From assembly GCA_900757415.1 (NCBI GenBank), contig CAAENU010000048.1:42373-106372 (forward strand): DNA of 64,000 bases, read 5' to 3'. Positions within the stretch are counted from its first letter, which is position 1. Each line of letters starts with the position of its first letter. The notes under the pieces were generated by a model. It was not told the origin of the DNA. It was given only the letters and a program-made list of their open reading frames with translations, and made no database searches. Source of the stretch: an uncultured Oscillospiraceae bacterium (lineage in GTDB: Bacteria > Bacillota > Clostridia > Oscillospirales > Oscillospiraceae). A program made the translations under genes and the position numbers. Below are positions 23,664-32,490 of the stretch, piece by piece.

Positions 23664-24196
23664 TGCACATTACAGTTTATCTCGGCGCGAACGAGGGGAA
23701 TGACCCGGCCCTGGGACAGGCGGTTCAGGCGCTGGGACAGTGGATCGGCAGAAATGGCAATACGCTGGTGTACGGAGGCTCCAAAACAGGACTGATGGGC
23801 CGGCTTGCCAAGAGTGCTTTGGAGGCTGGCGGAGAAGTGATCGGCGTTGAACCGCAGTTCTTTATGGATGAGGGCGTTCAGTACGAAGGCCTGACGGAAC
23901 TGATCGTGACGCGGGATATGACGGCGCGAAAGGAAAAGATGATTGCGCTGGGGGATGCGTTTATTGCCGTTCCCGGCGGGACAGGAACACTGGAGGAGAT
24001 CACGGAGGTGATGTCCAAGGTATCCTTGAAGCAGCTGGATGCGCCCTGCATTCTCTATAATCTGAACGGCTACTACGACGACCTGAAGGCACTGCTGCGG
24101 CATATGATCGAAAAGGGCCTGTCTTCAGAGGATCGTCAGCAAGGGATCTATTTTGCAGAGGACCTTGCACAGATCAGGAAAATATTAGAACAATAA
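23660..24196 (+). CDS. LOG family (TIGR00730) protein
   Basis: This 178-residue Rossmann-fold protein has the PGGTGTLEE motif at residues 105-113 and the preceding RK pair at 90-91, both needed for catalysis in LOG phosphoribohydrolases. These enzymes split cytokinin or other nucleoside monophosphates into base and ribose 5-phosphate. Older annotation as lysine decarboxylase is wrong for this family. Coupled to rarD by an ATGA overlap. Confidence 0.88.
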   Translation: MMHITVYLGANEGNDPALGQAVQALGQWIGRNGNTLVYGGSKTGLMGRLAKSALEAGGEVIGVEPQFFMDEGVQYEGLTELIVTRDMTARKEKMIALGDAFIAVPGGTGTLEEITEVMSKVSLKQLDAPCILYNLNGYYDDLKALLRHMIEKGLSSEDRQQGIYFAEDLAQIRKILEQ

Positions 24197-24202
24197 TAGA
24201 TA

Positions 24203-24230
24203 GCAGGGCGCGGCAAATGCCGCGTCCTGC
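24203..24230 (+). other. GC-rich stem-loop after the LOG gene
   Basis: GCAGGGCGCGGC and GCCGCGTCCTGC pair around AAAT. No T run follows, so termination would be weak. Confidence 0.45.
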
Positions 24231-24287
24231 CGTTGCGTCATGGGGCAAGGGATGGTATAATGGAGAAAAAACAGGGGGGATGAGGAT

Positions 24288-24713
24288 ATGAAAAAGTATA
24301 TTGCGTGGCTCCTGATTGCTGTGCTGGCGGCTGCGGCGGTGACCTTTGGGGTGTTGTGGCAGAGTGCGCTGCGGAATCATTCCGACCTTGAGATGCTGGC
24401 CCGGACAGGGGCAAGCGAGGCCTGCACCCGCTTTTCCGACTTCCGGAAGTTGGGGGATGACGGCGACTATTGGGGCGGTGTGGCGGCATTTCATACCTTT
24501 CAACAGGCCCACATTCTTCTGACGGAGGGGACAAGCCAGGCTGCCGACCGTGTGTTTTGCAGCGAGGTTTATGGCGCTTTGCTGCTGAAGCCGGAGCTGG
24601 CCAAGGCACATATGGCGGAGGTCATCGAGGTGATGGAGATGCTCTCGCAGGATGTGACGGACGCCAATGCGTATCTGCGCATGGCCGAGCTAGGTAATGC
24701 GCTGGAGCAGTGA
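24288..24713 (+). CDS. 141-residue membrane-anchored protein of unknown function
   Basis: One N-terminal hydrophobic segment (residues 4-24, AWLLIAVLAAAAVTFGVLW) anchors a mostly helical domain. The domain holds DDGDYWGGVAAFHTFQQAHIL and a C-terminal helix with HMAEVIEVMEMLSQD. I do not recognise the family. AGGGGGGATGAGGAT is upstream. It is followed 39 bases later by another small membrane protein gene. Confidence 0.65.
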   Translation: MKKYIAWLLIAVLAAAAVTFGVLWQSALRNHSDLEMLARTGASEACTRFSDFRKLGDDGDYWGGVAAFHTFQQAHILLTEGTSQAADRVFCSEVYGALLLKPELAKAHMAEVIEVMEMLSQDVTDANAYLRMAELGNALEQ

Positions 24714-24752
24714 ATTTGACTTGAAAAGACCACAGAAAGGAAGGAGCATGGT

Positions 24753-24983
24753 ATGAAAAAGCTGATCCTGGGACTTGCCTGGCAGGCGATGGGACTTTTT
24801 GGTACCATTATGTGTATTTGCGAGGCGGCGCAGCATAATTGGACATACAACGGGATATCCGGTATCAGGAGCAATCTGCTGGGAACAGGTCTGATGCTGC
24901 CGCTGGTGGTCTGCGTGATCCTGTTCGTCGCCGGAAGTGCATTTGTCATTTGTGAATTTTTGAAGGAATTATTGAAAAAATAG
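24753..24983 (+). CDS. 76-residue two-helix membrane protein
   Basis: Helices at about residues 4-22 and 48-70 flank a polar loop containing QHNWTYNGISGIRSN. A very good binding site, AAGGAAGGAG, precedes the ATG. Likely co-transcribed with the gene before it. No family recognised. Confidence 0.65.
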   Translation: MKKLILGLAWQAMGLFGTIMCICEAAQHNWTYNGISGIRSNLLGTGLMLPLVVCVILFVAGSAFVICEFLKELLKK

Positions 24984-24992
24984 CAGCGAAAT

Positions 24993-25029
24993 ACACCCCC
25001 GCCGCGGGCTATGCCCGCGGCGGGGGTGT
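24993..25029. repeat. Perfect 17-bp palindrome
   Basis: Arms at 24993-25009 and 25013-25029 are exact complements around a 3-base loop. There is no T run on either side. The non-coding stretch to 25209 also holds smaller hairpins near 25057-25077. Confidence 0.6.
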
Positions 25030-25209
25030 GGTTGATTGGGAAAAAGCCTTGCAGAGCTCGCCGCTCGGAAGCGGCGAAAAATCAAATCATTTTTCTGACG
25101 ACATGTGCGTTAGAAAAATACTTCTCGGTCGCCAGTGCACCCAACGGGTGCGCGCAGCCGACCGCAATTCCTTTTGGCAATGAAATTAAAGATTTCATGC
25201 CAGTTTTGT

Positions 25210-25551
25210 TTAGCCCGGAGGCCAGGTCATGTCGCGGCCGCTGAGCACATGGAAGTGCAGGTGCTTCACGGTCTGGCCGGCCTGATCGCCGCAGTTGTTG
25301 ACGATGCGGTAGCTCTCGCAGCCCAGCTCCTTGCAGAGCTTGGCGATGACGGTGAAGCAATGGGCCACAATGGCTTCGTTGCTCTCGTCAATCTTAGCGG
25401 CACAGCAGATGTGCTCCTTGGGCACCACCAGAAAGTGGACGGGGGCCTGCGGTTCAATGTCATAAAAGGCATAGCAAAGCGCGTCCTCATAGAGCTTCTT
25501 GCTGGGGATCTCGCCGTCAATGATGGCGCAGAACAGGCAATCGTTCTTCAT
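25210..25551 (-). CDS. HIT family protein (HINT-like nucleotide hydrolase)
   Basis: The 113-residue protein carries the histidine triad KHLHFHVLSG, with His97, His99 and His101. Upstream is the DCLFCAIIDGEIPSKKLYED opening usual for HINT-type purine nucleoside phosphoramidases. CLFC suggests a zinc site shared by many bacterial members. Start at 25551 after AAAGGAGA; the longer frame lies in the alaS-HIT spacer. It is the last gene of the alaS strand run. Confidence 0.92.
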   Translation of the reverse strand: MKNDCLFCAIIDGEIPSKKLYEDALCYAFYDIEPQAPVHFLVVPKEHICCAAKIDESNEAIVAHCFTVIAKLCKELGCESYRIVNNCGDQAGQTVKHLHFHVLSGRDMTWPPG

Positions 25552-25584
25552 CGAGTTGTCTCCTTTCGTTGTGTTTATTTCGGT

Positions 25585-25615
25585 GTATACCCGCCCCCAT
25601 TGGGGGCGGGTATAC
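25585..25615. repeat. Perfect 15-bp palindrome between alaS and the HIT gene
   Basis: Arms at 25585-25599 and 25601-25615 are exact complements with one unpaired base. On the minus strand no T run follows. It may stabilise or process the alaS mRNA end. Confidence 0.6.
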
Positions 25616-25627
25616 AATTTTTGTGTC

Positions 25628-28306
25628 TCAGCCCAGCTTGGACACCACAAAGTCATCCACGGTGGCCAGTGCATCGTCCACCTTCAAAAGGTCGGTGCCG
25701 CCGCCCATGGCGCTGTCGGGCTTGCCGCCGCCCTTTCCGCCGCAAACGGCGGATACGGACTTGACCAGATCGCCGGCCTTGATGCCGCGGGCCACGGCTT
25801 CTTTACCGCAGACGGCCAGGAAGGTGACCTTTTCGCCGTTGGTGCTGGCCAGCACAGCCACCACGCTGGGGTCCTTGTCCCGCAGGAAGTCGCCCATGGT
25901 GCGCAGGGCATTGGCATCCACGTTCTGACGGGTACCGGTGATGATATGCAGGCCGCCCACGGTCTTGGCGGAGGCCATGACCTGACGGGCCTCACCCAGA
26001 GAGGCCTCGGCCTTGAACTTCTCCAGCGTCTGGCGCAGCTCCTTCATTTCGTTGGCCTGCTGCTCCATGCGTTCGAGAATAGTGCCGGGGGCGGTTTTGA
26101 AGAACTGGGCCGCCTTCAGCAGGGTGTTGCGGCCATGGCGTGTTTCGTCAATGGACACGCGGCCGGTGGTGGCTTCGATACGGCGGACGCCGGAGGCTAC
26201 GCTGCTCTCGCTCTTGATGCGGAACATGCCCACCTTGGCGGTGTTGTCCAGATGGGTGCCGCCGCACAGCTCCATGGAGAAATCGCCCATGGCGACCACG
26301 CGGACGGTGGCGCCGTACTTCTCGCCGAAGGTGGCCACGGCGCCGCGGGCCCTGGCCTCATCCAGCGGCAGCTCCTCGGTGGTAATGGTCAGACCGTCCA
26401 GAATGGCGTCATTCACCAGATCCTCCACCTCGTTCAGCTGCTGGGGGGTGATGCCCTCAAAATGGGTGAAGTCGAAGCGCAGGTGGTCGGGCTCCACCAG
26501 AGAACCGGCCTGATGGACGTGGTCGCCCAGCACCTTTACCAGCGCGGCATCCAACAGATGGGTGGCGCTGTGGGCACGGCGGATGGCGGCACGGCGGACG
26601 GTGTCAATGGAGGCGGCCACGGTATCGCCCACTTTCAAAGAACCCTTTATCAGCTTGCCATAATGCATGAACTTGCCGCCTTTGTTCTTCTGCACGTTGT
26701 TGACATGGAAGAGGAGGGCACAGTTACCGTCAGGATTTTCGATGCTGTCGCTGTCGGTGATGCGGCCGTGGTCGGCCACCTGCCCGCCCATCTCGGCATA
26801 GAATGGCGTCTGATCCAGCACCACAATGGCTTCCATACCGGCCACGATCTCGTCCACCAGCTCGCCCTCGGCCACGATGGCCAGCACATGGGCGTCATCA
26901 ATGGCGTCATAGTCATATCCCACGAATTCGGTGGCAGGCATATCCTTGCCAAACTCCACACCGGCCCAACCAAGATCGCCCAGCGCCTTGCGTGCTTCAC
27001 GGGCGCGCTCTTTCTGCTCGGTCATCAAGGCTTTGAAGGCATTCTCATCGATGGTCATGCCCTCCTCGGCAGCCATTTCCGCCGTCAGGTCGATGGGGAA
27101 GCCAAAGGTGTCGTACAGCTTGAAAGCGTCCTCGCCGGAGAACACCGTCTCGCCCTTGGCTTTGTGGGCGGAGAGCATATCGCCGTAGATCTTCATGCCG
27201 CCGTCAATGGTACGGGCGAAGTTCTCCTCCTCGGTGCGGATAACCTTGGTGATATAGGTTTGCTTCTCCCGCAGATCGGGATACTGGCACTCGTTCTCAT
27301 GAATGACGGTGTCCACCACCTGATACAGGAACGGCTCATTGACACCCAGCAGCTTACCATGGCGGGCGGCGCGGCGCAGCAGGCGGCGCAGCACATAGCC
27401 GCGGCCCTCGTTGCTGGGCAGGATGCCGTCGCAGATCATGAAAGTGGCGCTGCGGATGTGGTCGGTGATGACACGCAGGCTGACATCGCGCTTGTGGCTT
27501 TCGCCATAGTGGGCGCCGGTCAGCTCGCTGACCTTGTTGGTGATGTTCATGACGGTGTCCACGTCAAAGAGACTGTCCACGTTCTGGCATACGCAGGCCA
27601 GACGCTCCAGACCCATACCTGTGTCGATGTTCTTCTGCTTCAGCTCGGTATAGTTATTGTGGCCATCGTTGTCGAACTGGCTGAACACGTTGTTCCAGAC
27701 CTCGATATAGCGGTCGCACTCGCAGCCTACGGTGCACCCGGGCTTGCCGCAGCCGTACTCGGGACCCCGGTCATAGTAGATCTCGGAGCAGGGGCCGCAG
27801 GGGCCGGAGCCATGCTCCCAGAAGTTGTCCTCCTTGCCGAAGCGGAAGATCTTTTCGGCGGGGATGCCGATCTCGTCATGCCAGATGTTCCATGCCTCGT
27901 CGTCCTTCTCATACACAGAGGGATACAGCCGGTCTGCCTCCAGTCCCACCCACTCGGGACTGGTCAGAAATTCCCAGCTCCAGGCAATGGCTTCATGCTT
28001 GAAGTAGTCGCCAAAGGAAAAGTTGCCCAGCATCTCAAAATAGGTGCCGTGGCGGGCGGTGTGTCCCACGTTCTCAATGTCGCCGGTGCGGATGCACTTC
28101 TGACAGGTGCACACGCGGTGGCAGGGCGGCTCCTCCTCGCCCTTGAACCAGGGTTTCATGGGAGTCATGCCGGCGTTGATCAGCAGGATGGATTTGTCGT
28201 TCTGGGGTACCAGCGAAAAGCTGGGCAGACGCAGATGGCCTTTCGTCTCGAAAAACTTCAGGAACATTTCCCGCAGCTCATTCAGACCGTGGTAGGGATG
28301 GCTCAT
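25628..28306 (-). CDS. alaS: Alanyl-tRNA synthetase
   Basis: AlaS charges tRNA-Ala. The 892-residue protein is full length: class II catalytic core at the N-terminus with LINAGMTPMKPWFKG and the motif region TARHGTYFEMLGNFSFGDYFK. The editing domain has HSATHLL and CGGTHLDNT, whose His and Cys residues bind zinc. The C-terminal oligomerisation domain ends in the Gly-rich CGGKGGGKPDSAMGGG. A candidate own promoter (TTGACC 28372..28367, TACAAA 28349..28344, 17 apart) lies upstream, and the T-box transcript could also read through the acetyltransferase gene. Confidence 0.97.
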   Translation of the reverse strand: MSHPYHGLNELREMFLKFFETKGHLRLPSFSLVPQNDKSILLINAGMTPMKPWFKGEEEPPCHRVCTCQKCIRTGDIENVGHTARHGTYFEMLGNFSFGDYFKHEAIAWSWEFLTSPEWVGLEADRLYPSVYEKDDEAWNIWHDEIGIPAEKIFRFGKEDNFWEHGSGPCGPCSEIYYDRGPEYGCGKPGCTVGCECDRYIEVWNNVFSQFDNDGHNNYTELKQKNIDTGMGLERLACVCQNVDSLFDVDTVMNITNKVSELTGAHYGESHKRDVSLRVITDHIRSATFMICDGILPSNEGRGYVLRRLLRRAARHGKLLGVNEPFLYQVVDTVIHENECQYPDLREKQTYITKVIRTEEENFARTIDGGMKIYGDMLSAHKAKGETVFSGEDAFKLYDTFGFPIDLTAEMAAEEGMTIDENAFKALMTEQKERAREARKALGDLGWAGVEFGKDMPATEFVGYDYDAIDDAHVLAIVAEGELVDEIVAGMEAIVVLDQTPFYAEMGGQVADHGRITDSDSIENPDGNCALLFHVNNVQKNKGGKFMHYGKLIKGSLKVGDTVAASIDTVRRAAIRRAHSATHLLDAALVKVLGDHVHQAGSLVEPDHLRFDFTHFEGITPQQLNEVEDLVNDAILDGLTITTEELPLDEARARGAVATFGEKYGATVRVVAMGDFSMELCGGTHLDNTAKVGMFRIKSESSVASGVRRIEATTGRVSIDETRHGRNTLLKAAQFFKTAPGTILERMEQQANEMKELRQTLEKFKAEASLGEARQVMASAKTVGGLHIITGTRQNVDANALRTMGDFLRDKDPSVVAVLASTNGEKVTFLAVCGKEAVARGIKAGDLVKSVSAVCGGKGGGKPDSAMGGGTDLLKVDDALATVDDFVVSKLG

Positions 28307-28343
28307 AGTGTTTCGCTCCTTTTTATGATAAATTTTATTGTGC

Positions 28344-28372
28344 TTTGTAGATGGTTATTGCGAGCCGGTCAA
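28344..28372 (-). promoter_or_regulatory. Possible internal promoter of alaS
   Basis: TTGACC and TACAAA hexamers are spaced by 17 bases on the minus strand, between the acetyltransferase stop and alaS. It would let alaS be made independently of the T-box. Confidence 0.5.
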
Positions 28373-28420
28373 CAGACTGGCGCGGCAATCCTTCCTTTTT
28401 TACGGCAAATGCCGCGAAAA

Positions 28421-29065
28421 TCAGCTTTCGCGCCAGCGCTGGGCCAGAACAGCCAGTTCATTCTCCAGATTTTGGAAGAACCGGGAGATATGCAGGCCGT
28501 CGGCCAGCGCGTGGTTGACGAACAGCGACACCGGCAGGGTGGTGCGGCCGTTTACCGTAATGTACTTGCCCCAGCTGATGCGTGGGTTGCTGTCATCGGG
28601 GCTGACCATGGGGTGCTCCAGCTGGGAGTAGTGGAGCCACGGCAGGCTGGACACAAAGAAGAAGGCTCTCGCGTCACCGTCCTCGGTCAGCGTGCCCCGC
28701 TCCAGGACCTCACGCTGCCGCCGCTGACCCAGGGCGATGAAATCGTCATAGGGCAGGTCGCCCTCCACCGTGCAGTAGACGTACACGCCGTCGGGTTTCA
28801 TGGCGGTGTAGGAGGGGGGACACCAGTCGAACTCCACCACCGTGCCGCCCTCGAAGATGCGGCGGCGCAGCTGGGGCACGGCGTTGGCGGCGCGCGTCAC
28901 CGCGTAGAGAAAACTGAGAAAGAAGGGCCGCTGTCCCTTGCGGGCCATAAAGTCCGTGATGTCGACCTCCGCCGTGATCCCGGCAAAGGGATAATCCATC
29001 TGTCGGAAATAGGCAAACTGCCCGCACCGGGGATCAGACGCCATGTCGATGATGTGATAACCCAT
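28421..29065 (-). CDS. CatA-like acetyltransferase under T-box control
   Basis: The 214-residue protein resembles type A chloramphenicol acetyltransferase. The C-terminal motif VNHALADGLH has the expected catalytic His185 and structural Asp189; FLSFLYAVTRAANAVPQLRRRI matches the CAT core. True CATs usually read HHAVCDGFH; here the first His is Asn and other positions differ, so chloramphenicol need not be the substrate. Start at 29065 after GGAGGGG, directly downstream of the T-box terminator. Sharing an Ala T-box with alaS suggests a role linked to amino acid or tRNA metabolism, but that is inference. Confidence 0.82.
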   Translation of the reverse strand: MGYHIIDMASDPRCGQFAYFRQMDYPFAGITAEVDITDFMARKGQRPFFLSFLYAVTRAANAVPQLRRRIFEGGTVVEFDWCPPSYTAMKPDGVYVYCTVEGDLPYDDFIALGQRRQREVLERGTLTEDGDARAFFFVSSLPWLHYSQLEHPMVSPDDSNPRISWGKYITVNGRTTLPVSLFVNHALADGLHISRFFQNLENELAVLAQRWRES

Positions 29066-29084
29066 GATTTCCCCTCCAAAAAAC

Positions 29085-29320
29085 AAAAACGCCCCGCCCC
29101 ACCTAGGGGCGAAGCGATGCTTCACGGTACCACCCTAATTAAACGGCGCAAGGCCGTCATCTCAGTCGTCCGGTAACGGGGACGAAACGTGCGGCTCATC
29201 ACCGCAGGCTCGGAAGTGGCTGTACCGCCGGCCGGTCCCGAAGGGCTTGCACCGATACCCCTTCTCGCTCTGGGTGGCTGTGACGGACTCGTTTCCTCAT
29301 TGCCATATGGAAGTTTGAAT
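29085..29320 (-). ncRNA. T-box riboswitch, probable Ala specifier
   Basis: The invariant T-box sequence AGGGTGGTACCG is at 29136..29125, followed by a terminator stem GCCCC/GGGGC and a T run ending near 29085. Stem I is recognisable from AGAGCGAG, the apical GGTGCAAG and a closing helix next to the specifier loop. In that loop GCC (29220..29218) is followed by A, matching an alanine codon. Uncharged tRNA-Ala would pair with it and with TGG of the T-box to prevent termination. The motif is certain, the specifier is a manual reading. Confidence 0.88.
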
Positions 29321-29322
29321 TT

Positions 29323-29350
29323 ATTTTACCACATCTTTCAGCGTTGTCAA
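29323..29350 (-). promoter_or_regulatory. Promoter of the T-box transcript
   Basis: TTGACA at 29350..29345 and TAAAAT at 29328..29323 are 16 bases apart. Confidence 0.8.
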
Positions 29351-29437
29351 CGGGGTTTTACCGTTTTTTCGGCGCGGAGAGAGACCGCGGCGAAAAAATG
29401 ACGGCCGCCGGTGATCCGACGGTCGTCAGAGGGGATG

Positions 29438-30778
29438 TTACTCAGCGATTTTCTGTGTTTTCCACGGGCCGTTATGATAGAACAGCAGGGAGAGAACGGT
29501 AGCGATGCACCAGCCTACCGGCCATGCGCACCAGATACCTGTGGCGCCCAATGCCGTGCAGGAGAACACATAGGCCAGCAGCACACGCAGGATAAGGTCG
29601 GTGAAGGTAGCGGTCATGAATTTCTTCATTAACCCGGCTCCGCGCAGTACACCATCGGCCACCAGCTTGGCAGAGACCACAAAATAGAACGGGGAGAGAA
29701 TCTTCAGGTAGATGATGCCGGTATCCACCGCCAGCTGTGTGGGTTCTTCCAGAAACAGCTTCAGCACCAGATTGCCGCCGAAGAAATAGAGCAGGAACAG
29801 GGGGAGACTTAGCATCCAGACCATTTTCAGGCCCACGCGGAAACCCTGACGGATACGCTCCGGCTTCTCAGCACCCAGATTTTGGGCGGTATAGTTGGAA
29901 ATACCGTTGCCCAACGTGGTAAAGGAGGTGATAACCAGATTATTCAGCTTGACAGCGGCGGAATAGCCGGCCATGACCGGAGGGCCAAAGCCGTTGATGA
30001 TACCCTGAATGATGATATTGCCAAGGGAAATGAAGCTCTGCTGCAGGGTGCTGGGTACAGCGATCACCACGATCTGGCCAAGGAGCTGCATGTCAAAAAG
30101 ACGGGATTTTTCCGAGACCTCGATTTTGCCCAAGCGGCGGAACACCACGGTCATGGCCAGCAGACAGCTGATGCCCTGACACAGGAAGGTGGCCCATGCA
30201 ACGCCGGCCACGCCCATGTTGAAACTTTTGACAAACCAGATGTCCACGGCGATGTTGGATAAAGACGAGGCAGCCAGAAAATAGAACGGCGTCTTGGAGT
30301 CACCCAGTGCGGAAAAAATGCCGGTGGCAATATTATAGAAGAACACAAAGGGCAGACCCCATGCGTAAATATCCAGATACAGCTTGGAGTCGGCAAAAAC
30401 CTCATTGGGGGTGCGGATCAGGCGCAGCAGCATACCGGACCCCAAAATCCCTACCAGCATCAGCACGGCACAGATAATGGCGCTGAAAATGCAGGCGGTG
30501 TAGATGGCTGTTTTCATGGATTTGTAGTTTTTGGCACCGAAAAGGCGGGAAACCACCACGGAGCAACCCATGTTGCAGCCAAAAGCAAAGGCGATGAAGA
30601 TCAGCGTGATCTCATAGCTGTTGCCGACGGCGGCCAATGCATTTTCACCAATGAACTTGCCGGCCACAAAGCTGTCGGCGATATTATAGAGCTGTTGGAA
30701 GATGATGCTGCCAAACAGCGGCATGCAGAAGCGCCAGAGCACGGATTGGGGATCGCCCACCGTCAGGTCCTTATTCAT
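29438..30778 (-). CDS. MATE family efflux transporter
   Basis: This 446-residue, 12-helix protein has the MATE signature FQQLYNIADSFVAGKFIGENALAAVG near the start. The second half has FTTLGNGISNYTAQNLGAEKPERI. It is of the NorM/MepA-like branch found widely in Firmicutes and is not closely similar to the first MATE protein of this window. Start at 30778 after GAGGGA. It overlaps the upstream kinase-like gene by eight bases, so both are translated from one mRNA. Confidence 0.9.
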   Translation of the reverse strand: MNKDLTVGDPQSVLWRFCMPLFGSIIFQQLYNIADSFVAGKFIGENALAAVGNSYEITLIFIAFAFGCNMGCSVVVSRLFGAKNYKSMKTAIYTACIFSAIICAVLMLVGILGSGMLLRLIRTPNEVFADSKLYLDIYAWGLPFVFFYNIATGIFSALGDSKTPFYFLAASSLSNIAVDIWFVKSFNMGVAGVAWATFLCQGISCLLAMTVVFRRLGKIEVSEKSRLFDMQLLGQIVVIAVPSTLQQSFISLGNIIIQGIINGFGPPVMAGYSAAVKLNNLVITSFTTLGNGISNYTAQNLGAEKPERIRQGFRVGLKMVWMLSLPLFLLYFFGGNLVLKLFLEEPTQLAVDTGIIYLKILSPFYFVVSAKLVADGVLRGAGLMKKFMTATFTDLILRVLLAYVFSCTALGATGIWCAWPVGWCIATVLSLLFYHNGPWKTQKIAE

Positions 30779-31391
30779 GGTCGGGTCCCTCGCTTTCATG
30801 GATTGCATCGATCACCAGCTGTACGCACTTGTCAATGCCGAAGCGGCTGGTAGAGAGCATCAGATCATAGCTGCCGGGATGCCCCCACATCGTATCGGAA
30901 TAGAAATCAAAGAATTGCTTTCTCATGCGGTCTATATGCTTGATGCGATGGAGCGCCGTTTTTTCATCCAGATGGTTGCGCGCCATAACGCGGCGGATCT
31001 TATCCGCCTCGTCCGCATAGCAGAAAACGGACAGCCGCTTTTCGCGCGGCAGGATGGAGGAGGCGCAGCGGCCCACGATCACACACGGCCCCTGAGCGGC
31101 CAGCTTTTCAATAACGGTACGTTCTGCTTCGTAGGCCCGCTGGCTTTCCGAGTAAAATGTATTACCGATACCGGCTATATCCGCATAGGGGTTGCCGCTT
31201 AAAAACTGGATGCTGTTGATGGGGGATTCATCGGCCTTTACCAGAAATTCTTCGCTCATGCCGGAATCAAGCGCCGCCTTTTTGATCAGCAGCTTGTCAT
31301 AGCAGGGGATTCCCAGCTGCCGCGCCAGCGTTTCGCCGATCTCGCGGCCGCCGCTGCCGTACTCACGGCCAATACAGATGATGCTCTTCAT
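30771..31391 (-). CDS. Cytidylate kinase-like P-loop protein
   Basis: The 206-residue protein begins with a modified P-loop (IICIGREYGSGGREIG), then ARQLGIPCYDKLLI and the CVIVGRCASSIL segment that define the cytidylate kinase-like family. The usual GKS/T lysine of Walker A is replaced by GGRE, as in other members, so nucleotide kinase activity is uncertain. It is translationally coupled to a MATE transporter and divergent from a LysR gene. Confidence 0.83.
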   Translation of the reverse strand: MKSIICIGREYGSGGREIGETLARQLGIPCYDKLLIKKAALDSGMSEEFLVKADESPINSIQFLSGNPYADIAGIGNTFYSESQRAYEAERTVIEKLAAQGPCVIVGRCASSILPREKRLSVFCYADEADKIRRVMARNHLDEKTALHRIKHIDRMRKQFFDFYSDTMWGHPGSYDLMLSTSRFGIDKCVQLVIDAIHESEGPDHE

Positions 31392-31439
31392 TTTGTCTCT
31401 TCTTTCTGTCGATTAAGGTTGTTTTTTAACACCTGAGGT

Positions 31440-31468
31440 ATTATAATCGGAACAGCAATATATGTAAA
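31440..31468 (-). promoter_or_regulatory. Promoter of the kinase-like/MATE pair
   Basis: TTTACA at 31468..31463 and TATAAT at 31445..31440 are 17 bases apart. GATATA-type repeats at 31488-31507, just upstream, are placed where a LysR protein would bind to control this pair and its own gene. Confidence 0.65.
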
Positions 31469-31518
31469 ATATCTTTTTTGCATTTGTGATATACGCATTT
31501 GATATATGAGGTGCTGCG

Positions 31519-32400
31519 ATGAACGTGAACTATGAGTATTACCGTGTGTTCTACTATGTCGCAAAGTATAAAAGCTTTACAGGTGCGGCCAACGCACTGC
31601 TGAGCAACCAACCTAATATTACCAGAGTGATCAAAAAACTGGAGGAGGAGCTGGGATGCACACTGTTTGTCAGACAGCGGCATGGAGTGGCGCTTACCCC
31701 GGAAGGAGAAAAACTTTACAGCCATGTTTCCATCGCACTTGAACACATTTTGTGTGGCGAGGAGGAAATTGCGCGAGATCAAAGCCTACAGGCTGGTATC
31801 GTGACCATTGCGGCCAGCGAGATCGCGCTGCACTGCGTGCTGCTGCCGGCGCTGAAGCGCTTTCGCAAAGCACATCCTGGGGTGCGGATCAAAATACTGA
31901 ACTACTCTACGCCGCAGGCGATCGACATTCTGAAAAAGGGTTTGGCTGATTTTGCCATCGTGACGGAGCCGTTTGATTTGCCGGCAGGGCTGTATGCCAA
32001 TGCGCTGCGTGGTATTCAGGAGGTGCCGGTGTGCAGCACCGCTTTTTCGCTGACAACGGGAACGTCGCTGACGGATGAACAGCTGAAACAGTTCCCATTG
32101 ATCGGTCTGGGAGAGAATACCAGTTCGTTTTCCTTTTATTCCGAGTTTTTCAGCAGGATGGGAATGTCTTATATGCCGGATGTGGAGGCGGCTACGGCAG
32201 ATCAGATCCTGCCGATGATCAAATCGGAGCTGGGGATCGGCTTTGTTCCCACGGATTTTCTGGAAAAGGAGGATCTGGAAAGATTGATTATTTTGAAAAT
32301 GGAGCCGCCGATCCCACCGCGCAGCGTCTGCATGCTGAAGCGGCATGGAGCGCCGCTGAGTGTGGCGGCTGCCGCATTGGAGCGAATGATACGGCAGTAG
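31519..32400 (+). CDS. LysR family transcriptional regulator
   Basis: The 293-residue protein has the LysR winged helix at residues about 5-64 (YYVAKYKSFTGAANALLSNQPNITRVIKKLE) and a periplasmic-binding-like effector domain from about 90. The divergent layout suggests it regulates the kinase-like/MATE pair. The effector is not predictable. Confidence 0.9.
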   Translation: MNVNYEYYRVFYYVAKYKSFTGAANALLSNQPNITRVIKKLEEELGCTLFVRQRHGVALTPEGEKLYSHVSIALEHILCGEEEIARDQSLQAGIVTIAASEIALHCVLLPALKRFRKAHPGVRIKILNYSTPQAIDILKKGLADFAIVTEPFDLPAGLYANALRGIQEVPVCSTAFSLTTGTSLTDEQLKQFPLIGLGENTSSFSFYSEFFSRMGMSYMPDVEAATADQILPMIKSELGIGFVPTDFLEKEDLERLIILKMEPPIPPRSVCMLKRHGAPLSVAAAALERMIRQ

Positions 32401-32490
32401 ACGACGCTTTACAATGTTAAGTAAAAATGCTTGTCATATATTGTGATATCGGTTTTTCTCTTGCGAGATGAAGAAAGGGAGAGGAGATTT

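Noticed and set aside
28421..29065. Chloramphenicol resistance gene
   Set aside because: The CAT-like active motif is altered (NHALADGLH) and the gene sits under a T-box next to alaS, so resistance should not be assumed.
25499..29176. 1225-codon open frame on the plus strand
   Set aside because: It runs opposite alaS and the acetyltransferase, is His/Gln/Gly-rich in the way shadow frames of GC-rich genes are, and has no family match or binding site.
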